47,771 nucleotides of DNA from a candidate division WOR-1 bacterium RIFCSPHIGHO2_01_FULL_53_15 (GCA_001772335.1 METM01000016.1:73825-121595), one strand, 5' to 3'. Shown: positions 1-8,406, numbered from the stretch's first letter. Notes: a model not told the origin generated them from the letters alone. Numbers and translations are program-made.

Positions 1-1308
1 TGACTGTTTGACGCGGCTCCTCGTCTTGAGCCAGGTCTTGGTCCCCAGGCGGCTTAAGCGGGGCGCGGCGTCGCCGCCGCCCGAATATTTTTCGACCAGG
101 CCGATCATTGGCGGCGGCACGTAGAGCTTATCCCCTTGCGCGTATTCGATGAGCAGATATTCCTGCTTCACGTCGTCAAGCTCAAGGACCTCCAGGCCGC
201 GGAAGACGCCGATGCCGTAATTCTCGTGGACAACATAATCGCCGATCTTGAGATCGGCCAGAAGGTTTTCGGCCACGCCTTCACGGGCCGCTTTCTTCGT
301 TTTGCGGACAACCCCTGTTTCGCCAAATATCTCCCGGTCGGTTAAGACCTCCAGCCCCTCAAAAACAAAACCGCCGGAAAGCTCGCCGGCGGCCACATTG
401 AGCTCCGGCCTTTCTTCTTTTAAGCGCGGGGAGTGCCGGCTGATCAACAGCGCTTGAGCGGGAATCTCTTCGATCTTGCCGATATAACTCGGCGGCGCGG
501 CAAAGGCCGCCGGCTCGTCCGGCGTGAGAAAACTTGAGAGGGTGATGTCGGCGGCGCGGTCGATCTCCACCCGCTCATCAAGGATCAGGACAGCATTCTC
601 GGGAAGATGGTCAAAGACAGACGAATCGCGGCTCTCCGAAGCTGGCAGCAAAATCGTTTCTTTGAGCGGCGCGATCGAGCGCTGGGAGAACTGATCGAAT
701 TTTCTGATCGAATCGACCCTGTCGCCCAGGAATTCGAGCCGCACGGGATGATCTTCAGAGAGCGGGAAGACGTCGACAATGCCGCCGCGCACGCTGAACT
801 CGCCCCGCTCGCCGACAATATCAAACCGCCGGTAGCCGAGCTCAACCAGTTCTTCAATTAATTTATCTCTCCCCCCGATCTCCTGATCCCCCGGTCCCCA
901 CTTCCTGATCCCCTGATCACCCGATATCCTTACCCCCTGGACCGATTTGCTTGTCCTTGTCAGAACCGCTTTGAGCGGGGCGACGACAAAGATCGGCTCT
1001 CTTCTCTGCCAGAGGTTTAAGATCTCGAGCCTTTGGCCGACCAGTTCACGGCTGGGGGAGAGACCCTCATCAGGGTCAATGTCGAGAGCGGGAAAAAGAC
1101 GAATGTTTTCCCCGGAGAAAAGCAAGAACTCGTCCCGCAGTTTTTCCGCGCCGGCCGAGCTGGCAGTGACGACAAGGAAACCTTTCCCCCGGCGCGTCAG
1201 CGCCGCGAGGACGGCCGCTTTCGAGCCGCCGATCAGCCCGGCAAACGAAGTCCTGTCTTTAAAGTATGGGGAAGCCGCGAGGCGGTCAACGACTTCAGCG
1301 GCGGGCAT
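1..1308 (-). CDS. mfd: Transcription-repair coupling factor Mfd, N-terminal part (runs off window)
   Basis: Mfd removes RNA polymerase stalled at DNA lesions and recruits UvrA. The reverse strand reads open for 436 codons from an ATG at 1308 to base 1 with no stop, so only the N-terminal third or so is present. The first ~330 residues match the UvrB-homology/UvrA-contact layout (GGIVDVFP, PVRLEFLGD.VDSIRKFD). They are followed by the RNA-polymerase interaction region (DYVVHENYGIG, then QEYLLIEYAQGDKLYVP) and the lead-in to the translocase (W.KTRSRVKQS). The start overlaps the end of pth by 14 nt, giving the pth-mfd pair also seen in Bacillus. A tandem heptad tract is translated inside the N-terminal part (876-935). 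The motor domains lie outside the window. Confidence 0.95.
   Translation of the reverse strand, partial: MPAAEVVDRLAASPYFKDRTSFAGLIGGSKAAVLAALTRRGKGFLVVTASSAGAEKLRDEFLLFSGENIRLFPALDIDPDEGLSPSRELVGQRLEILNLWQRREPIFVVAPLKAVLTRTSKSVQGVRISGDQGIRKWGPGDQEIGGRDKLIEELVELGYRRFDIVGERGEFSVRGGIVDVFPLSEDHPVRLEFLGDRVDSIRKFDQFSQRSIAPLKETILLPASESRDSSVFDHLPENAVLILDERVEIDRAADITLSSFLTPDEPAAFAAPPSYIGKIEEIPAQALLISRHSPRLKEERPELNVAAGELSGGFVFEGLEVLTDREIFGETGVVRKTKKAAREGVAENLLADLKIGDYVVHENYGIGVFRGLEVLELDDVKQEYLLIEYAQGDKLYVPPPMIGLVEKYSGGGDAAPRLSRLGTKTWLKTRSRVKQS
876..935. repeat. Heptad/octad tandem tract inside mfd
   Basis: Degenerate units of 7-8 bases (TGATCCC, CACTTCC, TGATCCC, CTGATCA, CCGATATCC) repeat in tandem. 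The tract stays in frame in mfd and adds a Gly/Asp/Gln-rich stretch of about 20 residues just before KLIEELVELGY. The same family of units recurs at 41899-41953. Confidence 0.7.
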
Positions 1309-1828
1309 TGATGAGTGTTTCAACCGCTTCGGCCGCCGCAACGACCGCCGCCTCAAGCGCCTCTCTCTGCGCGGGGGGAATGTTCTGGAGGACATAATCG
1401 CTGACGTCGCCGGTCAGGTTCTCGCGTCCGACGCCGACCCTGACGCGGGCGAACTCGCTTGAGCCGATGCTCTCGATGATCGATTCAACGCCGTGGTGGC
1501 CGCCGGCCCCGCCCTTTTCGCGCGCGCGGACCATGCCGACCTCGAGGTCGACATCATCATAAACAATGATCAGTTTGGCCGTTTCGATCTTGTACCAGGC
1601 AAGCAGGCCGCGCACCGCCGGGCCGGAATTGTTCATGAATGCCTGCGGCTGGGCGAGGATAACCTTGTGGCCGCCGATCTTGCCTTCGGCCAACAGAGAA
1701 TGGTGTTTTTCTTTAAATGAAGTGAGGCCAAGCCGCGATGCTAACTCATTAACAACCCTAAACCCGAGGTTGTGGCGGGTGTTCTCGTACTCCGGTCCGG
1801 GGTTGCCAAGTCCAGCAATTAGATACAC
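1295..1828 (-). CDS. pth: Peptidyl-tRNA hydrolase
   Basis: Pth cleaves peptidyl-tRNA released during translation and recycles tRNA in the cytoplasm. The 177-residue product has normal family length and all expected motifs: GLGNPGPEYENTRHNLGF (Asn9 and the catalytic His19), FMNNSG, DDVDLEVG and GGAGGHHGVESI. The start is GTG at 1828, preceded by a purine-rich GAGGGTGG ribosome-binding site three bases upstream. It overlaps mfd by 14 nt, so the two are probably co-translated. Confidence 0.97.
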   Translation of the reverse strand: MYLIAGLGNPGPEYENTRHNLGFRVVNELASRLGLTSFKEKHHSLLAEGKIGGHKVILAQPQAFMNNSGPAVRGLLAWYKIETAKLIIVYDDVDLEVGMVRAREKGGAGGHHGVESIIESIGSSEFARVRVGVGRENLTGDVSDYVLQNIPPAQREALEAAVVAAAEAVETLINARR

Positions 1829-1837
1829 TTTCCACCC

Positions 1838-1870
1838 TCTTAATCCTTAATTCTTAATACTTAATTTTTC
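1838..1870. repeat. Heptad tandem tract upstream of pth
   Basis: Four to five CTTAATN units with an exact period of 7 (CTTAATC, CTTAATT, CTTAATA, CTTAATT). They fill the gap between the outer-membrane protein gene and pth. The unit sequence differs from other tracts in the window but the period does not. Confidence 0.75.
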
Positions 1871-2743
1871 TTAGTAGACCCTGCCGAATGAGAAGTCGAT
1901 GCCGAAGCGCAGGTCACGATCGACGACCTGGTTGGCCGCCGCCGGCTTATCCTTAAGATAACTCACGCCGAGGACCTCGAAGAACATCTTGAATTTGCCG
2001 AGGAGTTCGCTGGCGCCTTCCCGGTTGCGCCAGGGCTCGAACCTGATGCCGACGCCGTAGTCAGCCACGTTCAGGAATGAATAACTGGCGCCGCTTTTCC
2101 CCGAGTAGACAATGTCCGCCCGCAGGTACGGCTCGATGCCGCGGCCGAGGTGCCGGCCGACCTTGGGCTGAAAATAGAAAATGTAATTATTGAATGGTTC
2201 CCAGCCGAAATTACTGCTCCGATACGACAGATTGGTCCAGAGCTCGCCCCAAGGACTCCCCTCGTCGGGTTTGTCAAGGTTCCACTCGTGCCAGAGGTCA
2301 AGCCCGAGCCTGGTATCTGTCTTAGAGAGCCCGGCCGATTCGGCCGAGGCCGCCCCCTTCAAGTAGTTGGCGCCTAATCCCTCAACGAAGATCTTTATGT
2401 CGGGAATCCATTCGTTCAGCCAGGTCCTGTCTTTTCTTTTGATCAGGCCCTCGATCGGCTTAACGCGCAGGCCGGCCCCCGCAAAAAGAGAGTTGTCGAA
2501 ATAATCGCTCGTCTGCGAAGTCGTGCCGTAATAGGCGCCGTAGAGCTGGAAGGGCGAATCGGGCAGATAGATGCCGACCTTCCCCTCGCAGCGGCCGAGG
2601 ATCGAGGCGAAACCCTGCCGCTCCAGATTGGTGTCGTAATAGGCGAAGTTGTTCCAGAGCTCGGTGAAGGGCTGGACTTCGACCGCCGCGGCGCCTGCCG
2701 CGACCAGGAGGCAAAGGACAAAACTAAATAGCCCTCTATGCAC
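1871..2743 (-). CDS. Predicted outer-membrane beta-barrel protein, unknown function
   Basis: 290 residues, starting at GTG 2743, five bases after the previous stop. It has an N-terminal signal peptide (hydrophobic ~5-20, cleavage near AAA-VEV). The rest is rich in alternating aromatic/polar strands. Two similar halves can be seen: W.NFAYYDTNL/GLGANYLKG and W.NLSYRSSNF/VLGVSYLKD. Each half is followed by a D.RLGLDL/D.RFGIDF strand. The protein ends in an aromatic residue (FGRVY), as expected for a BAM-inserted barrel. It resembles the C-terminal barrels of exopolysaccharide-export/phage-adsorption proteins only in general style; I cannot name the family. It is the last gene of the GH26/ABC permease run, suggesting a role in handling or exporting the same polysaccharide. 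Confidence 0.75.
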   Translation of the reverse strand: MHRGLFSFVLCLLVAAGAAAVEVQPFTELWNNFAYYDTNLERQGFASILGRCEGKVGIYLPDSPFQLYGAYYGTTSQTSDYFDNSLFAGAGLRVKPIEGLIKRKDRTWLNEWIPDIKIFVEGLGANYLKGAASAESAGLSKTDTRLGLDLWHEWNLDKPDEGSPWGELWTNLSYRSSNFGWEPFNNYIFYFQPKVGRHLGRGIEPYLRADIVYSGKSGASYSFLNVADYGVGIRFEPWRNREGASELLGKFKMFFEVLGVSYLKDKPAAANQVVDRDLRFGIDFSFGRVY

Positions 2744-2748
2744 AATAA

Positions 2749-3456
2749 CTATTCCATTGTAAGCGAAATGTTGTCGACATTGAAGTTCGCCTTGCCGGTC
2801 TCTTCAACCGCCAGAGCAATGAACTGGAGCTGAAGCAGGCCGCCTGAGCCGGCCGACATCTGCGGGTTCCAGGTGCCGTCGCCCGCGCCGGAATTCTCAA
2901 GGACAAAATCGGAGATCGGGATCGAAACCCGCTTCCAGCCGTCCCAATCAACCTTGATCTCGTAGACGAATTTGTCGTCCTTGGTCACGGCGTAATTTCT
3001 TTCCGGGTCCTGCTCGACCGTCCAGTTATTGCTGTCGTCATCAACCAGCTCGACTTTCAGCGTGCCGGAACCCGGCCCGTTGCCGAAAATATCAGCTTGA
3101 AAATTGCCGTATTTTGAGAGGTCCTGGTTTTCCTTAGCCAGGTAGGTGCCGAGGCCGCCGGCGTACCAGCTCCGGGCCAGGCCGGAGAGAAGCAGCGAAT
3201 ATTCGCCGACCGAGGAGGCAACCTTATCGTCGCCGCCTTTCAGTTCCTTGCTGTCGACCGGCTCAACCGTCTCCAGATCGAAAGTCCACCACTCCCTGGG
3301 CGACCTGATATTCCCCGACTCAAAATCATCGATCAGGAAAACCTTCTCCGCCAGGCCAACGCCGCCAGGCCCCTTCTTCGGGGGCGGGCCACCCATCGCG
3401 AAAGCCAGCGAAACACAGAAACAAAGGAACATTGAAACAAAGGCAATTTTTTCCAT
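2749..3456 (-). CDS. Secreted carbohydrate-binding-like protein
   Basis: 235 residues with a clear signal peptide (hydrophobic ~4-20, FAMGG). The mature part begins FLIDDFESGN and ends NFNVDNISL. A beta-sandwich pattern lies between, including WKRVSIPISDF. This pattern is typical of CBM11/CIA30-like jelly-roll domains that bind glycans. A strong GGGAGGAG ribosome-binding site precedes ATG 3456. The gene sits directly downstream of the GH26-CBM9 gene, so a shared glycan substrate is likely. Family assignment is by pattern only; no catalytic motif is visible. Confidence 0.7.
   Translation of the reverse strand: MEKIAFVSMFLCFCVSLAFAMGGPPPKKGPGGVGLAEKVFLIDDFESGNIRSPREWWTFDLETVEPVDSKELKGGDDKVASSVGEYSLLLSGLARSWYAGGLGTYLAKENQDLSKYGNFQADIFGNGPGSGTLKVELVDDDSNNWTVEQDPERNYAVTKDDKFVYEIKVDWDGWKRVSIPISDFVLENSGAGDGTWNPQMSAGSGGLLQLQFIALAVEETGKANFNVDNISLTME
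3409..3443. repeat. Octad tandem tract encoding part of a signal peptide
   Basis: Units of about 8 bases (GAAACACA, GAAACAAA, GGAACATT, GAAACAAA) are tandem inside the signal-peptide codons of the gene ending at 2749. Reverse-strand reading gives hydrophobic residues (FVSMFLCFCVSLAF). Confidence 0.6.
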
Positions 3457-3506
3457 TTCGATCTCCTCCCTTTATCTATATCTATCGGCCCTGCCGGTCA
3501 TGGATT

Positions 3507-5111
3507 TCACTTGAATTCGAGCGTGCCCCAAACGCTCGGGTCCTTGTAGAAATAGTAGTCGCCGCTCCAGATCAGCTGTTTTTCCCGCTCGCCGGTGGCG
3601 TCCGCGTCATCGATCGCCAGGTCAAAGCCGACTTTTGTCCCGGGGTTCGGCACAAAACTGCCGAAGAAGGCCCAGGGTATCTTCGCTTCTATTATATACC
3701 CGGTCTGGTCGATTTTCTTCACGAAAATTTCGCTGCCGGTCGGACTGCGCCGTCGCTGCCAGTTCCAGATCGAGGGTTTGACCCCCTTGCCGTCGCCGGC
3801 GCCGAAGCCGACCTGGAAATCGCTCCGCCCGAAGTCGCCGCGGTTCTTGTCGGCGCCCGGGTCGGTCGAGAAGACCATTTCGATCGCGTCGCCGTTCCAG
3901 ATGTCGCCGCGCTCCTTCTTGTTGACGAGCGGCGTTTTGTCGGTGATATCGGCCGCCAGGTAGAGGTACTCCTTGTCGTACATTATATAGACCTTGCCGG
4001 AGAGGTCGGCCGGGCCGCCCCAGGCGAGTCCTTCTTTAAAGTATGAGCTCTCTTTCATGACGAGCGGTTGGCACTTCGCCCACTCGGCCAGGCTGCCGTC
4101 AAACTTGACTCCATCCGTTTTGCAGGCCTGGATCACGTTCTTTGACTTCTTTTCAGCCGGCACGGATAATTTTGCCAGGGCTTCGCCGGAGCTTGAAAAA
4201 AGCGGGTCTTTCATGATCTGCTTGAAAGCGGCAAGCGACCTCTCGGTCGAATTGATCCGCCAGTCGGCCTCTTTCTTGAGGTCGAACCAGGTGATCGCGT
4301 CGATGCCGCGCATGCTCGTTTTTAAGTAATCAGGTATTTCCCTGATCCAGGCCGCTTTGTCGCCGCCCTGCTCGGCGGCCGCGAACTCGGCAATCATGAT
4401 CGGCTTCCCGGGCCAGAGCTTGCGCGCGCGGCGCACCTGGTCGCGGAACAGGTATTTGAACGCCTGCCAATCGCTCCAGCTCTGGGTCGTCCCCCAGTTG
4501 TAGCCGTCAAAGCCGATCCAGTCGACGTAATCGCTGCCCGGATAGGCCTTCTCCCAGTTGTTCCACGGTTCGTTGGGGAACGAATAGTTCATCGGCGACC
4601 AGACGAATTTGGCGTTCTTGGCCCCTTCTCTCTTGAAGATATCAACTATATGCCGAAAGGCCTTTATGTAAAGATCTGGATTCTTGTCGTTATTGACGAT
4701 CCCCCACGGATAGCCCTCCATATTGAACTCGTGGGCGGGGCGCAGGAAGATCGGCTGGGCGAATTCCTTGACTCCCTTGGCCCAGGCAGAGATGTAGCTG
4801 TCCCATTTGCCGCCGGTGATGTCTTTTAACTTGATCTTGTTATTGTCGCTCCAGTACCACGGCTCCCAGACGATGTGCGGCACGGCGCCGTAATCGATGA
4901 CTTTTTGCGCGTCTTCTTTAGGGAAGGCCTGCGCCCAGTCCTGGTACCACATGATCTGGGCCGGCTTCTTGCCCGCCTGCTGGGCGAACTGTGTTATATA
5001 GCCCAGGTTGCGCGGGGCGCCTTCGCGGAAAACTCCTACGTAAACTTCGCGCGCCCAGGCCAAACTTACAACTAACGACAAACAACTAACGACTAACAAC
5101 TTCCTGAACAC
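3507..5111 (-). CDS. Secreted GH26-family glycosidase with C-terminal CBM9-like domain
   Basis: 534 residues, starting at GTG 5111 behind AAAGGAG. Signal peptide at 1-20 (SLAWA-REV). Residues ~20-315 form a TIM-barrel glycosidase of GH26 type (endo-beta-mannanase and relatives). The acid/base Glu is in FLRPAHEFN (E128) and the nucleophile Glu in IMIAEFAAAE (E242); DWIGFDGYNWG lies between. Residues ~340-534 match a CBM9-like domain (KFDGSLAEW, VYIMYDKEYLYLAADITD, GYIIEAKIPW, WGTLEFK). The protein probably hydrolyses or modifies a mannan, alginate-like or self-made exopolysaccharide outside the cytoplasm. It is transcribed after two sugar permease genes and shares its fold with the GH26 gene upstream of them. 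Exact substrate cannot be read from sequence. Confidence 0.88.
   Translation of the reverse strand: MFRKLLVVSCLSLVVSLAWAREVYVGVFREGAPRNLGYITQFAQQAGKKPAQIMWYQDWAQAFPKEDAQKVIDYGAVPHIVWEPWYWSDNNKIKLKDITGGKWDSYISAWAKGVKEFAQPIFLRPAHEFNMEGYPWGIVNNDKNPDLYIKAFRHIVDIFKREGAKNAKFVWSPMNYSFPNEPWNNWEKAYPGSDYVDWIGFDGYNWGTTQSWSDWQAFKYLFRDQVRRARKLWPGKPIMIAEFAAAEQGGDKAAWIREIPDYLKTSMRGIDAITWFDLKKEADWRINSTERSLAAFKQIMKDPLFSSSGEALAKLSVPAEKKSKNVIQACKTDGVKFDGSLAEWAKCQPLVMKESSYFKEGLAWGGPADLSGKVYIMYDKEYLYLAADITDKTPLVNKKERGDIWNGDAIEMVFSTDPGADKNRGDFGRSDFQVGFGAGDGKGVKPSIWNWQRRRSPTGSEIFVKKIDQTGYIIEAKIPWAFFGSFVPNPGTKVGFDLAIDDADATGEREKQLIWSGDYYFYKDPSVWGTLEFK
5067..5100. repeat. Perfect-period heptad tract in a signal-peptide region
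   Basis: Units AACTAAC, GACAAAC, AACTAAC, GACTAAC in exact 7-base phase. On the reverse strand they encode the hydrophobic core LLVVSCLSLVVS of the GH26-CBM9 signal peptide. Confidence 0.8.
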
Positions 5112-5127
5112 AGCTGTAAACTCCTTT

Positions 5128-5997
5128 CTAACCTTTGACCGCGCCGGCGGTTAAACCGCGCACGATATATTTCTGCAACAGCAAAAATAACACGACGACC
5201 GGCAGTGTCGCCACCGTGGCGGCCGCCATCATCAGGTCAAAGCGGTTCTGGTAATTGCCGACAAAGAGCCGGATGCCGACCGGGATCGTCATCGTATCGG
5301 CGTTGGTCAGGACCCAGGCGAACATCAGTTCGTCCCAGGCGGTGAGGAAAATATAGATGCCGGTGGCGATGATGCCGGGGATGGCGAGCGGCAAGGCGAT
5401 ATACCAGAAGACCTGGAAGGCCGAACAGCCGTCGATGCGGGCCGATTCTTCAAGCTCCTTAGGGATCGAGGCGAAAAAGCCGCGCAGGATCCAGATCGAG
5501 AACGGGATGAAGAAGGCCGAATAGATAAGCGTGATCCCCCAATAGGTTCCCTTGACCGGAATGCCGGTCATGAGCGTGAATTTGACGAACATGATGTAGA
5601 TCGGGATAAGATACATGATAGCCGGGATCATTTGCGTCGCCAGGATTGCGTTACTGAAAAGGTCGGAGCCGGGGAAGCGGAAACGCGAGAGGGCGTAGGC
5701 CGCTAACGTCGAGAAGACCATGGCGATGAGCATCGTCGCCCCGCAGATAACGAGCGAGTTCTTGAGATAGAGGCCGAAGTTGACGTTCTTCCACATGTCG
5801 ACATAGTTGCTCCAGTGGACATCGACTTTGCCGTCGATACTGCGCGAGAGCCCCACCCGGCCGATGGCGATGTCGGTTGAGCTCTTGAGCGAGGAGAAGA
5901 CCATCCAGCCAACAGGCAGAAGCGTCAAGGCGAGGAACATGAGCATGACGATGCTGATGACTATATCGGTTATCCGCTTCTTGACGTAATAGGGCAT
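5128..5997 (-). CDS. Sugar ABC transporter permease, MalG/CUT1 type
   Basis: Inner-membrane permease of a carbohydrate-uptake ABC transporter. The reading frame extends upstream, but the start at ATG 5997 (MPYYVKKRITD) is preferred. It overlaps the preceding permease stop as TGATG, and the extra N-terminal residues would be the shadow of that gene. 289 residues, normal for MalG. About six membrane segments are visible. The EAA loop, which contacts the ATPase, reads ELEESARIDGCSAFQVFWYIALPLAIPGI. No ATPase or solute-binding protein gene is seen in this locus. Confidence 0.93.
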   Translation of the reverse strand: MPYYVKKRITDIVISIVMLMFLALTLLPVGWMVFSSLKSSTDIAIGRVGLSRSIDGKVDVHWSNYVDMWKNVNFGLYLKNSLVICGATMLIAMVFSTLAAYALSRFRFPGSDLFSNAILATQMIPAIMYLIPIYIMFVKFTLMTGIPVKGTYWGITLIYSAFFIPFSIWILRGFFASIPKELEESARIDGCSAFQVFWYIALPLAIPGIIATGIYIFLTAWDELMFAWVLTNADTMTIPVGIRLFVGNYQNRFDLMMAAATVATLPVVVLFLLLQKYIVRGLTAGAVKG

Positions 5998-6956
5998 CAC
6001 TGCATTTCCTCGGCTTTCTTGAAGTAGCGGAACCAGACATTGACGATGGCGATCATGACAATGAGCAGGAGGACCGAGGCGGCCGCCCCGGTGCCGAAGT
6101 TCCAGAGCTGGAACGAATTGCGGAAGATGTTCGTCATCATGAGGTCGCCCCACTCGCCGGGGAAGCCGGCGCCGAAGCCGAACATCATGATCACGATGTT
6201 GAACGAATAAGTGTTGTAGATGAGGCCGAAGAGGATGAGGATGAACCAGACGGGGCGCAGCATCGGCCAGGTGATCATCCAGAACTTGCGCCAGGGGCCG
6301 GCGCCGTCGATATCGGCCGCTTCGTAGAGCTCGTCGGGGATCGTTTGGAGGCCGGCCAGCAGCATGAGCATCGAGAGCGGCCAGTAGCGCCAGATCGTAG
6401 GGATGATGATCGCCCAGATAGTATTGGGCCCGGTCAGCCAGGAAAGTTTATGCGGCATAAGATGCAGCCAGTCGACAAGGAGGACATTGACCAGCCCGCC
6501 CTCTCTCAGCCACATGATCCCCCAGAGCAGCCCCGTCACGTAAGTCGGCACGATCCAGGGAAAAAGAAAGAGGGTGCGCACGACGGGGCGGCCGAAGAAT
6601 TTGCGGTTGAGCATGAGCGCCACGACCATGCCGACTCCCAGGGTCCCGATCGTCACGATGACCGTGTAGATGACAGTGTTCCTGACCGCCTCGAAGAGGC
6701 CAATGCGGATCGGACTGCCCGGGTCGATGAGGACCTTGTAGAAGTTATCGAGGCCGACGAACGGGGCAAGCAGATATTGCTGGAGGGTGATCTGGTTGAG
6801 ATTGAGGAACGACATGTAGATGCCCTGCGCAATCGGCAAGAGATGCAGAAAGAGCATCGCCAGCGCCGTCGGCAGAATAAAATAATACGCTATGCGGTAT
6901 TGCTTTATCCTCTGCCAGAGCTTTTTCTTTTTAGTTTTTTTTGCTGAATTGCCCAA
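5997..6956 (-). CDS. Sugar ABC transporter permease, MalF/CUT1 type
   Basis: 319-residue partner permease of the MalG-like protein. The start is TTG at 6956, with AAGGTGA seven bases upstream. The basic N-terminus (KKTKKKKLWQRIKQY) is followed by about six membrane spans. The EAA loop is DELYEAADIDGAGPWRKFWMITWPMLRP. With the downstream gene it forms the membrane pore of a CUT1 transporter. The flanking GH26 genes on both sides suggest uptake of oligosaccharides released by those enzymes, or export-linked handling of a self-made glycan. The ATPase could be a shared MsmK-like subunit encoded elsewhere. Confidence 0.93.
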   Translation of the reverse strand: MGNSAKKTKKKKLWQRIKQYRIAYYFILPTALAMLFLHLLPIAQGIYMSFLNLNQITLQQYLLAPFVGLDNFYKVLIDPGSPIRIGLFEAVRNTVIYTVIVTIGTLGVGMVVALMLNRKFFGRPVVRTLFLFPWIVPTYVTGLLWGIMWLREGGLVNVLLVDWLHLMPHKLSWLTGPNTIWAIIIPTIWRYWPLSMLMLLAGLQTIPDELYEAADIDGAGPWRKFWMITWPMLRPVWFILILFGLIYNTYSFNIVIMMFGFGAGFPGEWGDLMMTNIFRNSFQLWNFGTGAAASVLLLIVMIAIVNVWFRYFKKAEEMQ

Positions 6957-6977
6957 AAATCTGTCACCTTCAGTACG

Positions 6978-7961
6978 TTAGAGTATCCTATCCAAATAAT
7001 AACTGTTTTGCAAGGAATTTTTGTAGGCCACTTCGGCCGAGGCCGACGACTGGACCCGCCAGTCCCTCTCCTTATTGATGTTGAACCAGGCGAAACTCTT
7101 GAGCCTTGGATACGACGCCTCGATTTTGGTGAAAGCGCCGCTGATCCAGGCGGCCTTGTCGCCGGCGTCCTCGGCGCAGGCGAATTCGCCGATCATGAGC
7201 GGCTTGCTCGTCAGGGCGGCCAGAGCCGTATAGATACCGCTGAAAACCTGGTCAAACGTTTCCCAATTGGAGAAGCCGAAGTTGTAGCCGTCCAGGCCGA
7301 TCCAGTCGACATAGGCATCGCCCGGATAATAGTTGCCCGCGTCGTTCCATGAATCGGTCGGCACGCTGTCGTTATTGGGGCACCAGACCATGATGACATT
7401 ATCGGCCTTCAAATTACTTTTTACATTATATATGTAGCGCCAGGCCCGGATATAATTTTCTGGCTGCCCGCTCCAGGGATACCAGTTGCCGTTCATCTCG
7501 TGGGCAAAGCGGAGAAAGAGGGGCTTGCCCCAATCTTTGGCCGCCTGGATAAAGCTGGTGACATAGCTCTCGTAACTGCCGGAGGCGATCGCCTCGAGCG
7601 TCCCCGCCGCGTTGTAGATCCACGGCTCCCAGGTCAGGAGCGGCACGCTGCCGTTAGCGTAGACCGTGTCGGCGTCCGCCGTGGGGAAAGGCGACTGCCA
7701 GCTGACATACCAGAGAATGACGGCCAGGCGTTTGCCGCTGTCGGCTTCGAACGAGGCGATATTTTCAAAGCCGTTGACAAAGGCGCCGGTCAGGACGCCA
7801 GAGAAATTGGCGGTGCGGATGTTATCGAGAACTGTTGGACTCACCACGACGGTGCCGCAGCTGGAGGGAGAAAGGAATAGGCACAGGAGCAGGAACAGGA
7901 GCAGGCAAAGGCTGGAGGAGGAAAGGCTGGCGGCATTGGCTCTCCTACCGAAGATGGACAT
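6978..7961 (-). CDS. Secreted or lipid-anchored GH26-family glycosidase
   Basis: 327 residues. The N-terminus is a long hydrophobic Leu/Ser stretch ending LSPSSCG, so either a signal peptide or a lipoprotein signal with Cys35. The catalytic barrel matches the gene at 3507-5111: WEPWIYN, FLRFAHEMNGNWYPW (acid/base E155), YVDWIGLDGYNFG, LMIGEFACAE (nucleophile E259) and FAWFNINKERDWR. It has no CBM. The ATG overlaps the end of the upstream gene by 17 nt, so translation is coupled. The two GH26 enzymes are paralogues bracketing the permease pair, which is typical of a dedicated polysaccharide locus. Confidence 0.88.
   Translation of the reverse strand: MSIFGRRANAASLSSSSLCLLLFLLLCLFLSPSSCGTVVVSPTVLDNIRTANFSGVLTGAFVNGFENIASFEADSGKRLAVILWYVSWQSPFPTADADTVYANGSVPLLTWEPWIYNAAGTLEAIASGSYESYVTSFIQAAKDWGKPLFLRFAHEMNGNWYPWSGQPENYIRAWRYIYNVKSNLKADNVIMVWCPNNDSVPTDSWNDAGNYYPGDAYVDWIGLDGYNFGFSNWETFDQVFSGIYTALAALTSKPLMIGEFACAEDAGDKAAWISGAFTKIEASYPRLKSFAWFNINKERDWRVQSSASAEVAYKNSLQNSYYLDRIL
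7868..7925. repeat. Hexad-type tandem tract in signal-peptide codons
   Basis: Roughly nine units of six bases (AGGAAT, AGGCAC, AGGAGC, AGGAAC, AGGAGC, AGGCAA, then AGGCTGG). On the reverse strand they encode the Leu-rich core of the GH26 signal sequence. Confidence 0.6.
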
Positions 7962-8355
7962 TCTGGATCTCCAGATCAGCTTCGGCGGGGCCGACCACCA
8001 TGATCTGGACTTTGTGCGGGCGCTTGACGATACCCAAGATCGGGAAAGAATATGATTTAAAATGGTCGGCGGAGAGCCCCTCCATCAGGTAATCTTCTTC
8101 GAACGAGGTCGCTGGCACGGTTAAATTGCCTTTATCAAAGACCTCAAAGCGCAGGCGGGTCCAGCCGGCTCCTTTCGCGATCTTGCCCCGGATCTCGACT
8201 TCAAGCAAAGAAGGGTTCTTGATCTCCTCGCGCACCTCAAGCACACAGCCGAGGTCGGTCCCCTTGCCGGAGAGGAAATAGCGCTCGGCTTTTTCCTCGA
8301 TCCGTTCGCCCGGTTTGCCAAAGCCGGAAAATTTCGGTTTTTTGCTCTCCTGCAT
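7945..8355 (-). CDS. Small beta-rich protein of unknown function
   Basis: 136 residues with no signal peptide. I do not recognise the family. The body is predicted beta-rich (LLEVEIRGKIAKGAGWTRLRFEVFD, PHKVQIMVVGPAEADLEIQNVHL), in the style of a carbohydrate-binding sandwich. It is the first gene of the GH26/permease operon: its 3' end overlaps the GH26 start by 17 nt, and a promoter lies immediately before its ATG with no ribosome-binding site. It could be a cytoplasmic sugar-sensing or accessory protein for the locus; that is inference. Confidence 0.6.
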   Translation of the reverse strand: MQESKKPKFSGFGKPGERIEEKAERYFLSGKGTDLGCVLEVREEIKNPSLLEVEIRGKIAKGAGWTRLRFEVFDKGNLTVPATSFEEDYLMEGLSADHFKSYSFPILGIVKRPHKVQIMVVGPAEADLEIQNVHLR

Positions 8356-8362
8356 ATTTTGA

Positions 8363-8371
8363 ATTGTAGCA
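8363..8371 (-). promoter_or_regulatory. Extended -10 promoter giving a likely leaderless mRNA
   Basis: Reverse strand TGCTACAAT, an extended -10, ends seven bases before ATG 8355. That places transcription start at the start codon. No Shine-Dalgarno sequence is present. Confidence 0.6.
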
Positions 8372-8406
8372 CAAATGGGAACAAGGGGGAAGAAAAAGAG
8401 GTTTGC

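Noticed and set aside
5998..6153. N-terminal extension of the MalG-like permease
   Set aside because: The residues are a frame shadow of the upstream permease. The TGATG overlap start fits the family.
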